Shown here one piece after another: positions 7,544 through 15,846 of a DNA stretch of 27,660 nt. The notes under the pieces were generated by a model, which saw only the letters and a list, made by a program, of their open reading frames with translations, did not search any database and was not told where the DNA came from. Position 1 is the stretch's first letter; every line of letters begins with the position of its first letter. Origin of the DNA: an uncultured Rhodocyclaceae bacterium (GTDB lineage Bacteria; Pseudomonadota; Gammaproteobacteria; Burkholderiales; Rhodocyclaceae); NCBI GenBank assembly GCA_937892345.1, contig CALAGF010000185.1, positions 1 to 27,660 on the forward strand, read 5' to 3'. The position numbers and the translations under genes are program-made.

Positions 7544-9340
7544 ATGTCCGATTTATCCGGGTTTGCCGCCACGATCGATAGCGTCGTGGCCCGACACCAG
7601 CGCCGGCCTGACCGGCTGCTCCAGATTTTGCGCGAGGTGCAGGACGCGCTCGATTATTTGCCCGATCCGGTGATTTCCTGTGTGGCCGAGTCACTTGATA
7701 TCTCCTACGCACAGGTGCGCAGCACGCGCGATTTTTACGCTTTTCTGTTCGCGGAAAACCGGGGGCGATACCGGGTACTGTTTTCCGACAACATTACTGA
7801 CCGGATGTTGGGAAATCAGGCGCTGTTCGAGCGCATGCTCGCCAATCTGGGGATTTTGCCGGGGCAAACTTCGGCCGATGGCCGGGTGAGTGTCGGGCTG
7901 ACCTCGTGCACCGGCATGTGCGATCAGGGGCCGGCGCTTCTGGTCAACGAACTGCCGATTACGCGTCTGACTGAAGCACGGATCGACGAAATCTGCGCCT
8001 TGATTGCTCGCGATGTACCGGTCGACCAGTGGCCGGCGGCCTTTTTCAAGGTTGAGGACAATATCCGTCGGGCCGACCTGTTGCTGGGCTCGGTATTGCT
8101 GCCGGGCAGCGCCATCCAGGCCGCAGTGGCGCGTGGTCAAGAGGGCATGCTGGAAGAAATGCGCAAGTCCAACTTGCGTGGCCGGGGTGGCGCCGGCTTC
8201 ACCACGGCGATCAAGTGGGAGGCCTGTCGCCATGCGCCGGGCGAGCGGCGCTACGTTGTTTGTAACGCCGATGAAGGCGAGCCTGGTACCTTCAAGGATC
8301 GCGTGCTGCTGCAAACCTACGCAGGACGGGTGTTCGAGGGCATGGTGATCGCCGGTTATACCGTAGGGGCGCAACTCGGCCTGCTCTACCTGCGTGCCGA
8401 GTACCGCTATCTTGTGCCACAGCTGGAAGCTTTTCTGGCGGAAATGCGGCGGCAGAACTTTCTTGGTACGGCGGTCGCCGGGGTGGCCGGATTCAATTTC
8501 GATATCGAAATCCATCTGGGTGCCGGTGCCTATATTTGTGGCGAGGAATCGGCATTGATCGAGTCGCTGGAGGGTAAGGCTGGGAAGCCGCGCATCCGCC
8601 CGCCCTTCCCGGTGACCTGCGGTTACATGAACCAGCCAACCGTGGTGAATAACGTCGAAACCCTGTGCAAGGCCACTGAAATCGCCCTGCATGGCGGCGC
8701 CTGGTACGAAGCCATCGGAACCAAGCAATCCACCGGGACCAAGATTCTCTCGGTGGCGGGCGATTGCGAGCGCCCCGGCCTGTATGAGTACGCCTTTGGC
8801 GTTCGGATTGCGCAGGTGCTGGAGGATTGCGGCGCGAGAGATGCGATGGCGGTGCAGGTCAGCGGCGCTTCCGGCGTGTGTTTGTCCGAACGCGAGTTCG
8901 GTCGGCAGATTGCTTTTGAGGATGTGCCCACCGCCGGCTCGCTGATGGTTTTTGATACCTCGCGCGATCTGTTCGAGGTGGCGCGTAATTTTGCCCATTT
9001 TTTCCGCCACGAATCCTGCGGTTTCTGCACCCCATGTCGCACAGGTACTGCGCTGATTGGCGAAATCATGGACAAGATTGCCGACGGACGGGGCACGCAG
9101 TACGAAATGAGCGAGTTGATGCGTATTCAGTCAGTGATGAAGGCAAGCAGCCATTGCGGCCTTGGACAGACTGCCGGCAATGCCCTGGCGGACACCATCC
9201 AGAAGTTTCGCCCCGCCTATGAAAGACGGCTGGCTCAGCGCGATTTCCTGCCGGCGTTCGATCTTGATGCCGCGCTGGCTCGGGCTCGTGAAATCAGCGG
9301 CCGCGATGACGCGCAGGCACATCTGGGAGAACACGCATGA
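7544..9340 (+). CDS. hoxF: NAD-reducing hydrogenase diaphorase subunit HoxF
   Basis: A 598-residue diaphorase subunit that transfers electrons between the HoxHY hydrogenase module and NAD(H) through FMN; Cupriavidus HoxF is about the same length. Residues 1-165 form a NuoE-like thioredoxin domain, in which only SCTGMC (C122 and C126) of the four expected cluster cysteines is obvious. The FMN site is NLRGRGGAGF (210-219), the NAD site GAGAYICGEESALIESLEG (327-345). The [4Fe-4S] ligands are C492, C495 and C498 in SCGFCTPCR, with C538. ATG 7544 (MSDLSGF) is preferred over an upstream in-frame TTG because of the CAGGAA ribosome site and homologue length. It overlaps hoxU by ATGA, so the two are translationally coupled. 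Confidence 0.96.
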   Translation: MSDLSGFAATIDSVVARHQRRPDRLLQILREVQDALDYLPDPVISCVAESLDISYAQVRSTRDFYAFLFAENRGRYRVLFSDNITDRMLGNQALFERMLANLGILPGQTSADGRVSVGLTSCTGMCDQGPALLVNELPITRLTEARIDEICALIARDVPVDQWPAAFFKVEDNIRRADLLLGSVLLPGSAIQAAVARGQEGMLEEMRKSNLRGRGGAGFTTAIKWEACRHAPGERRYVVCNADEGEPGTFKDRVLLQTYAGRVFEGMVIAGYTVGAQLGLLYLRAEYRYLVPQLEAFLAEMRRQNFLGTAVAGVAGFNFDIEIHLGAGAYICGEESALIESLEGKAGKPRIRPPFPVTCGYMNQPTVVNNVETLCKATEIALHGGAWYEAIGTKQSTGTKILSVAGDCERPGLYEYAFGVRIAQVLEDCGARDAMAVQVSGASGVCLSEREFGRQIAFEDVPTAGSLMVFDTSRDLFEVARNFAHFFRHESCGFCTPCRTGTALIGEIMDKIADGRGTQYEMSELMRIQSVMKASSHCGLGQTAGNALADTIQKFRPAYERRLAQRDFLPAFDLDAALARAREISGRDDAQAHLGEHA

Positions 9341-10128
9341 GCGAAAAACATGATTACGATCCCGCCAACGTTTTTTCCATTGATGGTCGCCGCGTGCCCT
9401 TCAAAGCGGGGCAGACTATTTTGCAGGCGGCGCTGGATGCAGGTGTCTATATTCCCCATCTGTGCCATCACCCGGATCTGAAGCCGCACGGCAGTTGCAA
9501 GCTGTGCACGGTAACGGTGAACGGGCGCAACGGTTCGGCTTGCACCGCGAAGGCACTGGCCGGTCTGGAAGTCGAAAACGACACGCCGGCATTGAATGAC
9601 CGTCGCAGCATGCTCTTGCAGATGCTCTTCGTCGAGGGGGATCATTTCTGCCCCGGGTGCGAGAAGAGCGGCAATTGCCAGTTGCAGGCGCTGGCCTACG
9701 ATCTGGAAATGGTGTCGCCGCACTTCAAGCACTTTTTCCCGAAACGGCTGGTTGATGCGACGCATCCCGATGTCTGGCTCGATCTCAACCGCTGCATCAT
9801 GTGCGAGCTGTGCGTGCGGGCCAGCCGGGACATCGATGGCAAGGCCGTGTTCATGCTGGCCGGGCGCGGGGCCGAGTCGCAGCTTGTGGTCAATTCGCCC
9901 AGCGGCAAGTTGGGTGACAGCGCGCTCTCGGTGGACGATGCCGCCGCCCATGTATGCCCGGTGGGCGCCATCCTGATCAAGCGTGTCGGTTACGAAGTGC
10001 CGATCGGCCAGCGCCAGTTCGATGCGTCCACCATCGGTCATCAGGTTGATTATCTTGCGCGGCGCCATATCCCGATCAAGCCGCTTGCGGTCGACCCGTC
10101 GGCCCCGGCAAAAATGAAGGAGGCCTGA
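9337..10128 (+). CDS. hoxU: NAD-reducing hydrogenase diaphorase subunit HoxU
   Basis: A 263-residue NuoG-N-like iron-sulfur subunit that wires HoxF to HoxY. The plant-type [2Fe-2S] site uses C43, C54, C57 and C69 (LCHHPDLKPHGSCKLC and GSAC). The second cluster is the His-containing motif H103-x-C105-x2-C108-x5-C114 (GDHFCPGCEKSGNC). The third is C153-x2-C156-x2-C159 with C207 (CIMCELC and VCPVG). All ligands expected for a HoxU are present. It is slightly longer than the roughly 234-residue Cupriavidus protein because of a C-terminal tail after about residue 215. Its start overlaps the hoxF stop (ATGA) and its stop is one base before hoxY. Confidence 0.95.
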   Translation: MSEKHDYDPANVFSIDGRRVPFKAGQTILQAALDAGVYIPHLCHHPDLKPHGSCKLCTVTVNGRNGSACTAKALAGLEVENDTPALNDRRSMLLQMLFVEGDHFCPGCEKSGNCQLQALAYDLEMVSPHFKHFFPKRLVDATHPDVWLDLNRCIMCELCVRASRDIDGKAVFMLAGRGAESQLVVNSPSGKLGDSALSVDDAAAHVCPVGAILIKRVGYEVPIGQRQFDASTIGHQVDYLARRHIPIKPLAVDPSAPAKMKEA

Positions 10129-10129
10129 C

Positions 10130-10681
10130 ATGAATGCGCCACATGAACTACCCCGCAAGCCGCGGGTGGCGACGACCTCCTTGTCTGGCTGTTTCGGTTG
10201 CCACATGTCTTTTCTGGATATCGACGAACGTTTGATCGAACTGGCGCATCTGGTCGAGTTTGATCGCTCGCCGATTACCGACATCAAGCATTGCGGGCCT
10301 TGCGATATCGGTCTGGTGGAGGGGGGCGTGTGCAATGCCGAAAACGTGCATGTGCTGCGCGAACTGCGCGCCAACTGCAAGGTGCTGGTGGCGCTGGGGG
10401 CGTGTGCCGTCAATGGTGGTCTGCCTGCGCAGCGCAACCACCTCGATGTCGGTGACTGTCTGCGCCAGATTTACCGCAGCGACGATGGCGAGGTACGGGT
10501 GCCGAACGATCCGGAACTGCCCTTGTTGCTCGACAAGGTTTATCCGATCAACGAGATCGTCCGTGTCGATTACTTTCTGCCGGGGTGCCCACCTTCCGGC
10601 GACACCATCTGGAAATTTTTGACAGATCTGCTCACCGGCCGTACGCCGCGTATCGAGCATCCGCTGATCAAATTCGATTGA
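10130..10681 (+). CDS. hoxY: NAD-reducing hydrogenase small subunit HoxY
   Basis: A 183-residue small [NiFe]-hydrogenase subunit carrying the single proximal [4Fe-4S] cluster next to the HoxH active site. The ligands are C21 and C24 (LSGCFGCHMS), C92 (LGACAVNGG) and C153 (LPGCPPSGD). There is no Tat signal, in keeping with a cytoplasmic group 3d enzyme. Length is normal. The gene starts one base after the hoxU stop (TGA-C-ATG) and precedes hoxH by 11 bases, so the complex subunits are made in stoichiometric order. Confidence 0.95.
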   Translation: MNAPHELPRKPRVATTSLSGCFGCHMSFLDIDERLIELAHLVEFDRSPITDIKHCGPCDIGLVEGGVCNAENVHVLRELRANCKVLVALGACAVNGGLPAQRNHLDVGDCLRQIYRSDDGEVRVPNDPELPLLLDKVYPINEIVRVDYFLPGCPPSGDTIWKFLTDLLTGRTPRIEHPLIKFD

Positions 10682-10692
10682 ACGGAGTCCCC

Positions 10693-12156
10693 ATGTTCGC
10701 CCTGGAAACCGCTGCCCATCCCGAAGCCCTGCGCCGCATTGCCATCGATCCGGTCACCCGTGTCGAAGGGCATGGCAAGGTGACCTTGCTGCTCGACGAA
10801 AACAACAAGGTGCATCAGGTGCGCCTGCATATTGTCGAATTCCGTGGCTTCGAGGCCTTTATCGAGGGGCGGCCATATTGGGAGGTGCCGGTCACTGTTC
10901 AACGCCTGTGTGGTATTTGCCCGGTCAGTCATCATCTCGCTGCGGTCAAGGCGATGGATTTGATCGCGGGTTACGGTCCACTGACGCCAACGGCCGAAAA
11001 GCTGCGCCGGCTGATGCATTACGGGCAGATTGTCCAGTCGCATGCCGTGCATTTTTTCCATTTGGCCTCGCCGGATATCCTGCTGGGTTTCGACAGCGAT
11101 TTCACCCGACGCAATATTGTGGGCGTGGCGCTCGATTTTCCGGAAATCGCAAAGCAGGGCGTGCTGCTGCGCAAGTTCGGACAGGAAATCATCCGGCACA
11201 CCGCGGGCAAGCGGGTCCATGGTACGGGGGCGATTCCCGGTGGCATGAACAAGGCGCTGAGTCTTGCCGAGCGCGACGAGATGGCCAGGGATATTGAGCA
11301 GATGATCGCCTGGGCTCAGGCTTCGGTGCATATGGTGAAGCGCTTGCATGAGGTGAATCCGGGCTTCTACAACGTGTTCGGCGAATTCCGCTCGAACATG
11401 ATGGGCTTGGTTCGCCCAGACGGGGCGCTGGATTTTTACCATGGTGCATTGCGTGCGGTCGACGCCGATGGCGAGACCATTTTCGATCAGGTCGATTACG
11501 CGAGCTACCAGCAGGTGTTGCAGGAAGAGATCAAACCCTGGAGCTACATGAAATTCCCGCATATCCGTGCGCTGGGTGCGGAAAACGGTTGGTACAAGGT
11601 GGGGCCGCTCGGGCGCGTGCAGGCAGCAAGTTTTCTGAGTACGCCGCTGGCCGAGAGCGAGCGGCAGGCGATGCTCGCACTCGGTGACGGCAAGCCGGTG
11701 CACGGCACCCTGATGTTCCACTGGGCGCGCCTGATCGAGATTTTGCATGCGCTGGAAATGATTCGCGACCTGCTGATTGATCCGGAACTGCTCGGTACTG
11801 ACCTGATGGCGGACAAGGGCGCGCGCCGCCAAGAGGCGGTTGGTGTGATCGAAGCGCCGCGCGGCACCTTGTTCCATCATTACCGTGTCGACGATGACGA
11901 TCTGGTGAGCTACTGCAACCTGATCGTGTCGACCACCAACAACAATCAGGCAATGAATGAGGCGGTGCGCAAGGTGGCGACACAGTATCTCGATGGCCGG
12001 GTGATTACCGAAGGCTTGTTAAATCACATCGAGTGCGCAATTCGCGCCTATGACCCCTGTTTGTCCTGCGCAACCCATGCGCTGGGCAAAATGCCGATGA
12101 CGGTTGAACTGCTCGATCCGGCGGGGCAAGTGGTTCACGCGCTCAGCCGTTCATGA
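10693..12156 (+). CDS. hoxH: NAD-reducing hydrogenase large subunit HoxH
   Basis: A 487-residue catalytic subunit that binds the Ni-Fe(CN)2CO site. The N-terminal pair C73/C76 lies in RLCGICPVSHH, and the C-terminal pair C456/C459 in DPCLSCATH. The 25 residues after H462 form the peptide that a dedicated endopeptidase removes once nickel is inserted. IDPVTRVEGHGKV at the N-terminus is the L0-type motif. ATG 10693 is preceded by a GGAG ribosome site; an in-frame upstream start at 10585 lies inside hoxY and is rejected. The protease gene hoxW overlaps its stop. Cupriavidus HoxH is 488 residues, essentially identical in length. Confidence 0.97.
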   Translation: MFALETAAHPEALRRIAIDPVTRVEGHGKVTLLLDENNKVHQVRLHIVEFRGFEAFIEGRPYWEVPVTVQRLCGICPVSHHLAAVKAMDLIAGYGPLTPTAEKLRRLMHYGQIVQSHAVHFFHLASPDILLGFDSDFTRRNIVGVALDFPEIAKQGVLLRKFGQEIIRHTAGKRVHGTGAIPGGMNKALSLAERDEMARDIEQMIAWAQASVHMVKRLHEVNPGFYNVFGEFRSNMMGLVRPDGALDFYHGALRAVDADGETIFDQVDYASYQQVLQEEIKPWSYMKFPHIRALGAENGWYKVGPLGRVQAASFLSTPLAESERQAMLALGDGKPVHGTLMFHWARLIEILHALEMIRDLLIDPELLGTDLMADKGARRQEAVGVIEAPRGTLFHHYRVDDDDLVSYCNLIVSTTNNNQAMNEAVRKVATQYLDGRVITEGLLNHIECAIRAYDPCLSCATHALGKMPMTVELLDPAGQVVHALSRS

Positions 12157-12665
12157 GTCCGTCGGTCGTGGTGTTCGCCATCGGCAACCCCAGCCGGGGC
12201 GACGACGCGCTCGGGCCGACAATCCACGGTCGACTGGCTGAATGGCTGGAAAATGCCGGCTTGGCAGCGCATGTTGAATTGTTCGAAGATTTTCAGCTCA
12301 ACATCGAACATGCGCTCGATCTGGTCGGGCGCGAACTGGCGTTGTTCATTGATGCGGGCGCCGGCACGCCCTCTCCGTTTGATTTTTACCCGGTGAACGC
12401 ACAAGCCGGCCTCGCGCATACCTCACACGCCCTGCCGCCGCATAGTGTGTTGCAGGTATTCAAGCAGACGATGGGAGGTGAGCCTCCGCCAGCCTTTGTC
12501 CTGTGTGTGCGTGGTGAGCAATTCGTGCTCGGTGCGCCCTTGAGTGACGCTGCGCAAGCGAATGCGGTGGCAGCGATTGATTTTCTTGTCGACCTGTTTG
12601 CGGAACCCTCGCCTGCCAAATGGCAGGCTATCAGCAAAAAAGTGAGGGCAGGCAGGGCAAATTGA
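12153..12665 (+). CDS. hoxW: Hydrogenase maturation endopeptidase HoxW
   Basis: A 170-residue protease of the HyaD/HybD/HoxW family that trims the C-terminus of the nickel-loaded large subunit. The N-terminal GNPSRGDDALGP corresponds to the family GN...GDxGxG motif. By comparison with HybD (E16, D62, H93) the nickel-sensing residues here are probably D18, D67 (LFIDAGAG) and H92 (TSHALPPH). The gene overlaps hoxH by ATGA. No hyp maturation genes follow, so those must be elsewhere. A small GCCTGCC/GGCAGGC hairpin lies in its last codons. The stop overlaps an FNR-like box serving the next gene. Confidence 0.92.
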   Translation: MSPSVVVFAIGNPSRGDDALGPTIHGRLAEWLENAGLAAHVELFEDFQLNIEHALDLVGRELALFIDAGAGTPSPFDFYPVNAQAGLAHTSHALPPHSVLQVFKQTMGGEPPPAFVLCVRGEQFVLGAPLSDAAQANAVAAIDFLVDLFAEPSPAKWQAISKKVRAGRAN

Positions 12666-12675
12666 TATGAATCAT
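12662..12675 (+). promoter_or_regulatory. FNR/ANR/DNR-type box upstream of the secreted-protein gene
   Basis: TTGATATGAATCAT matches the FNR-family consensus TTGAT-N4-ATCAA at 9 of 10 positions. Its centre is 30.5 bases before a GAGAAT hexamer (12699-12704) and 66.5 bases before the ATG at 12735. The same hexamer at the same distance follows the perfect FNR box at 17241, which supports a class II FNR-type promoter. Confidence 0.72.
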
Positions 12676-12734
12676 GGGCTTCAAGCGGGCGGTCGACAGA
12701 GAATCCAAGCTGCTTGTTGATCCTTTAGGGCGTT

Positions 12735-13454
12735 ATGTTCCGAATCGACTTGTATTTCCTCCGAAAGACATTCACGGCGGCCTCGGCCGCCGCCTTTTTT
12801 TCGCTCAATGCGCTGGCTGATACGGCAGAAACGTGGTTTCGTCAGCTTCAGGATCAGCCTCTTGCCGGCAGCAGGATAACCTTGCGACTGGATATCGCTG
12901 CGCCGGGTAGCGCGAATGGCTTGTCGGTGTCGCAGGAAGGCGATCGGGTGACGATGCGTTACCCCATGATGTTCAACCAGATTGCCGAAGGCTGGAGTTG
13001 GCGCCCCGGTGCCGATCCTGAGCTCGAAGACTACTATCGCTACAAGTTTCTGCCTGTGCAATCGGTCATTGAGGCCAGGGGTGAATACAGCGCCGAAGAC
13101 AAGATCGGTGAAGTGCAGACGATGAAGGTACTTTGGCGGTACGATTATTTTCTCGCCTTTGACAATCTGTACGATTTTTACCCGCGCAAGGATGACGACG
13201 ATGCAGGTTTTTCCGCCAGTGTGCCGGCGGAGTTGGCGGCGCATACGGGGGTGAGGGCGACGCTCCGTCTCTCAATGCCCTTGACCCAGGAAAGCACGAC
13301 TTTCTGGAAGGCAACGCATGCGAATCCCGTTGATTTCACACTCAAGAAGCGTTACTTGACGGGGGATCTGGAGTCTGTGACGTTTTTTGACCTGGCGAAC
13401 GGGAAGACGCTCTGCGACATTCCTCGCGGCAGGGCACATTGCAGCGTGCCCTGA
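12735..13454 (+). CDS. Secreted protein of unknown function
   Basis: A 239-residue protein I do not recognise. The N-terminus (positive, hydrophobic FTAASAAAFFSL, then NALA before DTAET) is a good Sec signal peptide with cleavage near residue 28. The mature part is about 210 residues, rich in Tyr, Asp and Phe (DYYRYKF, YDYFLAFDNLYDFYPRKDDDD), with one late Cys pair (TLCDIP and AHCSVP) that could form a disulfide. No haem or iron-sulfur motif is present. ATG 12735 has TTTAGGG before it. It has its own FNR-like box overlapping the hoxW stop, so it is probably expressed at low oxygen or with NO rather than only as part of the hydrogenase operon. A long frame on the opposite strand (12681-13244) is a shadow. 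Confidence 0.75.
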   Translation: MFRIDLYFLRKTFTAASAAAFFSLNALADTAETWFRQLQDQPLAGSRITLRLDIAAPGSANGLSVSQEGDRVTMRYPMMFNQIAEGWSWRPGADPELEDYYRYKFLPVQSVIEARGEYSAEDKIGEVQTMKVLWRYDYFLAFDNLYDFYPRKDDDDAGFSASVPAELAAHTGVRATLRLSMPLTQESTTFWKATHANPVDFTLKKRYLTGDLESVTFFDLANGKTLCDIPRGRAHCSVP

Positions 13455-13476
13455 GCCGCGCTTCCGGTACTGAGCT

Positions 13477-13920
13477 TTATCGGTAAACCAATACCGGAAT
13501 CTTCGAATGCGTCAGAACTTTGTTGGTCTCGCTGCCGAGCAGGATGCTGCTGAGGCCGCGACGTCCGTGTGAGGCCATGAAGATCAGGTCGCAGCCCGAT
13601 TTCTCGGCTGCGTCAATGATGGCTTCGTGCGGCAAATCGCTGACAGCGCTCAGCGTGCTGCAAGGAACGCCTTCCTCGCTACACAGTTTTTCCACCTCGG
13701 AGAGGAATTCTGCGGCCTGCTTGTCGGTCATTTCGGCAAATTGCTCCGGGCTGCTCGGATCAAGCAAGGCGCCTTCGCCAAAGTATGCGATCGGGTATTC
13801 CGGCTTGGCGTAGAAGGCAGTGACTCGTGCTCCTGCCTCGCGGGCAAAGGAGATGGCGCGGCGCATGGTGGAACGGGAGAGTTCCGAACCGTCGGTCGGA
13901 ACAAGAATGTGCTTGAACAT
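13477..13920 (-). CDS. Universal stress protein, UspA family, ATP-binding type
   Basis: A 147-residue single-domain USP. It starts with HILVPTDGSELS (the conserved Asp of strand 1) and ends with ASHGRRGLSSILLGSETNKVLTHS, the G-x2-G-x9-G-(S/T) nucleotide-binding motif, so it should bind ATP. Such proteins accumulate during starvation or anaerobiosis and modulate survival; the exact target here is unknown. ATG 13920 follows a GGAG ribosome site. It is convergent with the secreted-protein gene (22 bases between stops) and divergent from phaC. Confidence 0.93.
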   Translation of the reverse strand: MFKHILVPTDGSELSRSTMRRAISFAREAGARVTAFYAKPEYPIAYFGEGALLDPSSPEQFAEMTDKQAAEFLSEVEKLCSEEGVPCSTLSAVSDLPHEAIIDAAEKSGCDLIFMASHGRRGLSSILLGSETNKVLTHSKIPVLVYR

Positions 13921-14097
13921 GGAAATCTCCAGAAATGTTGTGGCGCAGGTTTGTCGCTCAACCCTTGCGAATCATCCTACGCCATGTCGGGATGAATTAA
14001 AACCATTGTGAAAAGGTCGTTTCCCGGGGTTTGGGGGCGCCCATGCAAGGCCGGATGGCTGTAAGATAGAACTCGGTCACTTATACCGGAGAGACGG
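13921..14097. promoter_or_regulatory. usp/phaC divergent intergenic region
   Basis: 177 bases that must contain both promoters. I see no FNR box, no -24/-12 element and no convincing -35/-10 pair. An imperfect dyad GAATCATCC/GGATGAATT lies at about 13968-13998. GGAGAGACGG just before 14098 is the phaC ribosome site. Confidence 0.4.
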
Positions 14098-15846
14098 ATG
14101 TCAGCGAGTGTTTCAGGTCAGCATGGCGGGGTTGATATCAGCAGACTGAGCCCCATCGAATCAGTCGGGCGTTCCGTCAGCAAGGCGCTTGATCCCTATG
14201 GTGTGACGGGCTCTTTGCTCAACGCGCAGATGGCCTGGTTGATGCACCCGCTGGAGTTGGGCAGGGCCATGAGTGGCCTTTCGGCCGATGTGATCCGCCT
14301 TCAATCCCATGTCATGCGGCGTGCGCTGGGCATTCCTTCGCACGATGTCGTGCATCCCAATGTTGATGACGCGCGTTTCAATGATCCGGCCTGGACGACA
14401 TCGGCCAGTTGGGACATCCTCAAGGAGTCCTATCTTGCGCTGACCCACCGCCTTGAAGACATGCTTTTTGAAACGCCGGGGCTATCTGACAAGGAGCGCC
14501 GGCGTTCGGCTTTCTGGTTGCGCACCTGGTTGAACATGGTTGCGCCGACCAACTTCTTCTGGACGAATCCGGAGGCCATGGCGCGCTGCGCTGAAACTCA
14601 CGGTGAGAGCTTGCGGCAGGGCTTGAAACACTTCATGCGCGACGCCGAGGCCAAGAATATCCTGATGGTGGAGCAGGATGCCTTTACTGTGGGCAAGGAT
14701 CTGGCAACAACGCCTGGCAAGGTGGTGTTCAGGAACCGCTTGGTTGAACTGATCCATTTCACGCCGACTACGGCCAAAGTTCGCGCCACACCCATCGTGA
14801 TCATCACCCCGTGGATCAACAAGTATTACATCCTCGATCTGAATGCCAAGAAAAGCATGGTCAAGTACCTGACTGATCAAGGGTTTTCGGTGTTCATCAC
14901 CAGCTGGAAAAATCCTGGTGCAGATATGAGCGAGGTGCGTTTCGACGACTACCTGCTTGAAGGCGTGAACGAAGTGGTGCGTGTTGCTACCGAGTTTTGC
15001 AAGGTCCCGCAGGTCCATCTGGTAGGTTATTGCATCGGTGGCACACTGGTTTCCGCCTATATGGCCTGGGCAAACAAGCATTTCGCAGCCGACAACATGC
15101 CTGTTGCGCATTGGACGCTATTTACGACGCTGACTGATTTTGCCCATCCCGGTGATATTGATGTCTTCATCGACGAAGCCTGCATCGATGCGCTCGACGA
15201 GTCGATGGCAGAAAAAGGCTATCTGGACGGCGCCGAAATGGCGACTTCGTTCCGTATGCTGCGTTCCAATACGCTGATCTGGCATTATTGGGTGAATAGT
15301 TATCTATTGGGTGAGCCTTTGCCGCCATTCGATGTGTTGTTCTGGAACATGGACACCACTCGCATGCCGCACGCCATGCACAGCTTCTATCTGCGCGAAA
15401 TGTACCTGCACAACAATCTGATCAAGCGCGATCATCTGAAACTCGCCGGCGAGTCGATTGACCTCGACCGCATCGTCCAGCCGCTGTATGCAGTCACGGC
15501 GGAGGATGATCACATTGCACCCTGGAAGCAGTGCTACCGCATCAGAAAATACGTCAATGTGAATGCACCGGTGCGGTTTGCGCTTTCGTCTTCCGGGCAC
15601 ATTCTGGGCATCGTCAATCCCCCGGTCAATCCGCCCAAGCGGAGTTTCAGGGTGGCGGATGCCGAGCGCAACGAGCATTGGGAACAATGGCATGAACACA
15701 CCGAGCCGCAGCCCGGTACTTGGTGGGAGGACTGGACCCGCTGGCTGGGCGAACGGACTGGTGAAATGGTCGATGCCTATCCTGCAACTCGACGCAACTT
15801 TCTTTCGCTCGGCGACGCGCCGGGCACCTACGTTCTGGAAAAATGA
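14098..15846 (+). CDS. phaC: Class I polyhydroxyalkanoate synthase
   Basis: A 582-residue PHA synthase that polymerises (R)-3-hydroxyacyl-CoA, mainly 3-hydroxybutyryl-CoA, on the granule surface. The lipase-like box GYCIGG places the nucleophile at C312. The catalytic Asp is in AEDDHIAPWK and the His in SSSGHILGIVNPP. ITPWINKYYILDL, SVFITSWKNPG and the tryptophan-rich WWEDWTRWLGERTG near the C-terminus are class I signatures. The N-terminal domain is full length, so no PhaE or PhaR partner is needed. ATG 14098 has a GGAGAGA ribosome site. Its stop overlaps the next gene by ATGA, coupling it to the chemoreceptor-like protein. No phaA, phaB or phasin gene is nearby. Confidence 0.96.
   Translation: MSASVSGQHGGVDISRLSPIESVGRSVSKALDPYGVTGSLLNAQMAWLMHPLELGRAMSGLSADVIRLQSHVMRRALGIPSHDVVHPNVDDARFNDPAWTTSASWDILKESYLALTHRLEDMLFETPGLSDKERRRSAFWLRTWLNMVAPTNFFWTNPEAMARCAETHGESLRQGLKHFMRDAEAKNILMVEQDAFTVGKDLATTPGKVVFRNRLVELIHFTPTTAKVRATPIVIITPWINKYYILDLNAKKSMVKYLTDQGFSVFITSWKNPGADMSEVRFDDYLLEGVNEVVRVATEFCKVPQVHLVGYCIGGTLVSAYMAWANKHFAADNMPVAHWTLFTTLTDFAHPGDIDVFIDEACIDALDESMAEKGYLDGAEMATSFRMLRSNTLIWHYWVNSYLLGEPLPPFDVLFWNMDTTRMPHAMHSFYLREMYLHNNLIKRDHLKLAGESIDLDRIVQPLYAVTAEDDHIAPWKQCYRIRKYVNVNAPVRFALSSSGHILGIVNPPVNPPKRSFRVADAERNEHWEQWHEHTEPQPGTWWEDWTRWLGERTGEMVDAYPATRRNFLSLGDAPGTYVLEK

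Noticed and set aside
7318..7572. 84-codon minus-strand frame in the fabI/hoxF intergenic region
   Set aside because: No ribosome site, no recognisable motif, and it overlaps the hoxF start and the regulatory dyads.
7691..11880. Very long minus-strand frames (about 400-440 codons) opposite hoxF, hoxU and hoxH
   Set aside because: They are antisense shadows produced by GC-rich codon usage; the plus strand carries complete Hox motifs.
12611..12628. GCCTGCC-AAAT-GGCAGGC hairpin near the hoxW end as the hox operon terminator
   Set aside because: It lies inside the hoxW coding sequence and is not followed by a T run on the plus strand.
13462..13499. Inverted repeat TTCCGGTA/TACCGGAA as a terminator between the convergent genes
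   Set aside because: The 22-base loop and absence of a T run make it a poor terminator, and half of it is usp coding sequence.
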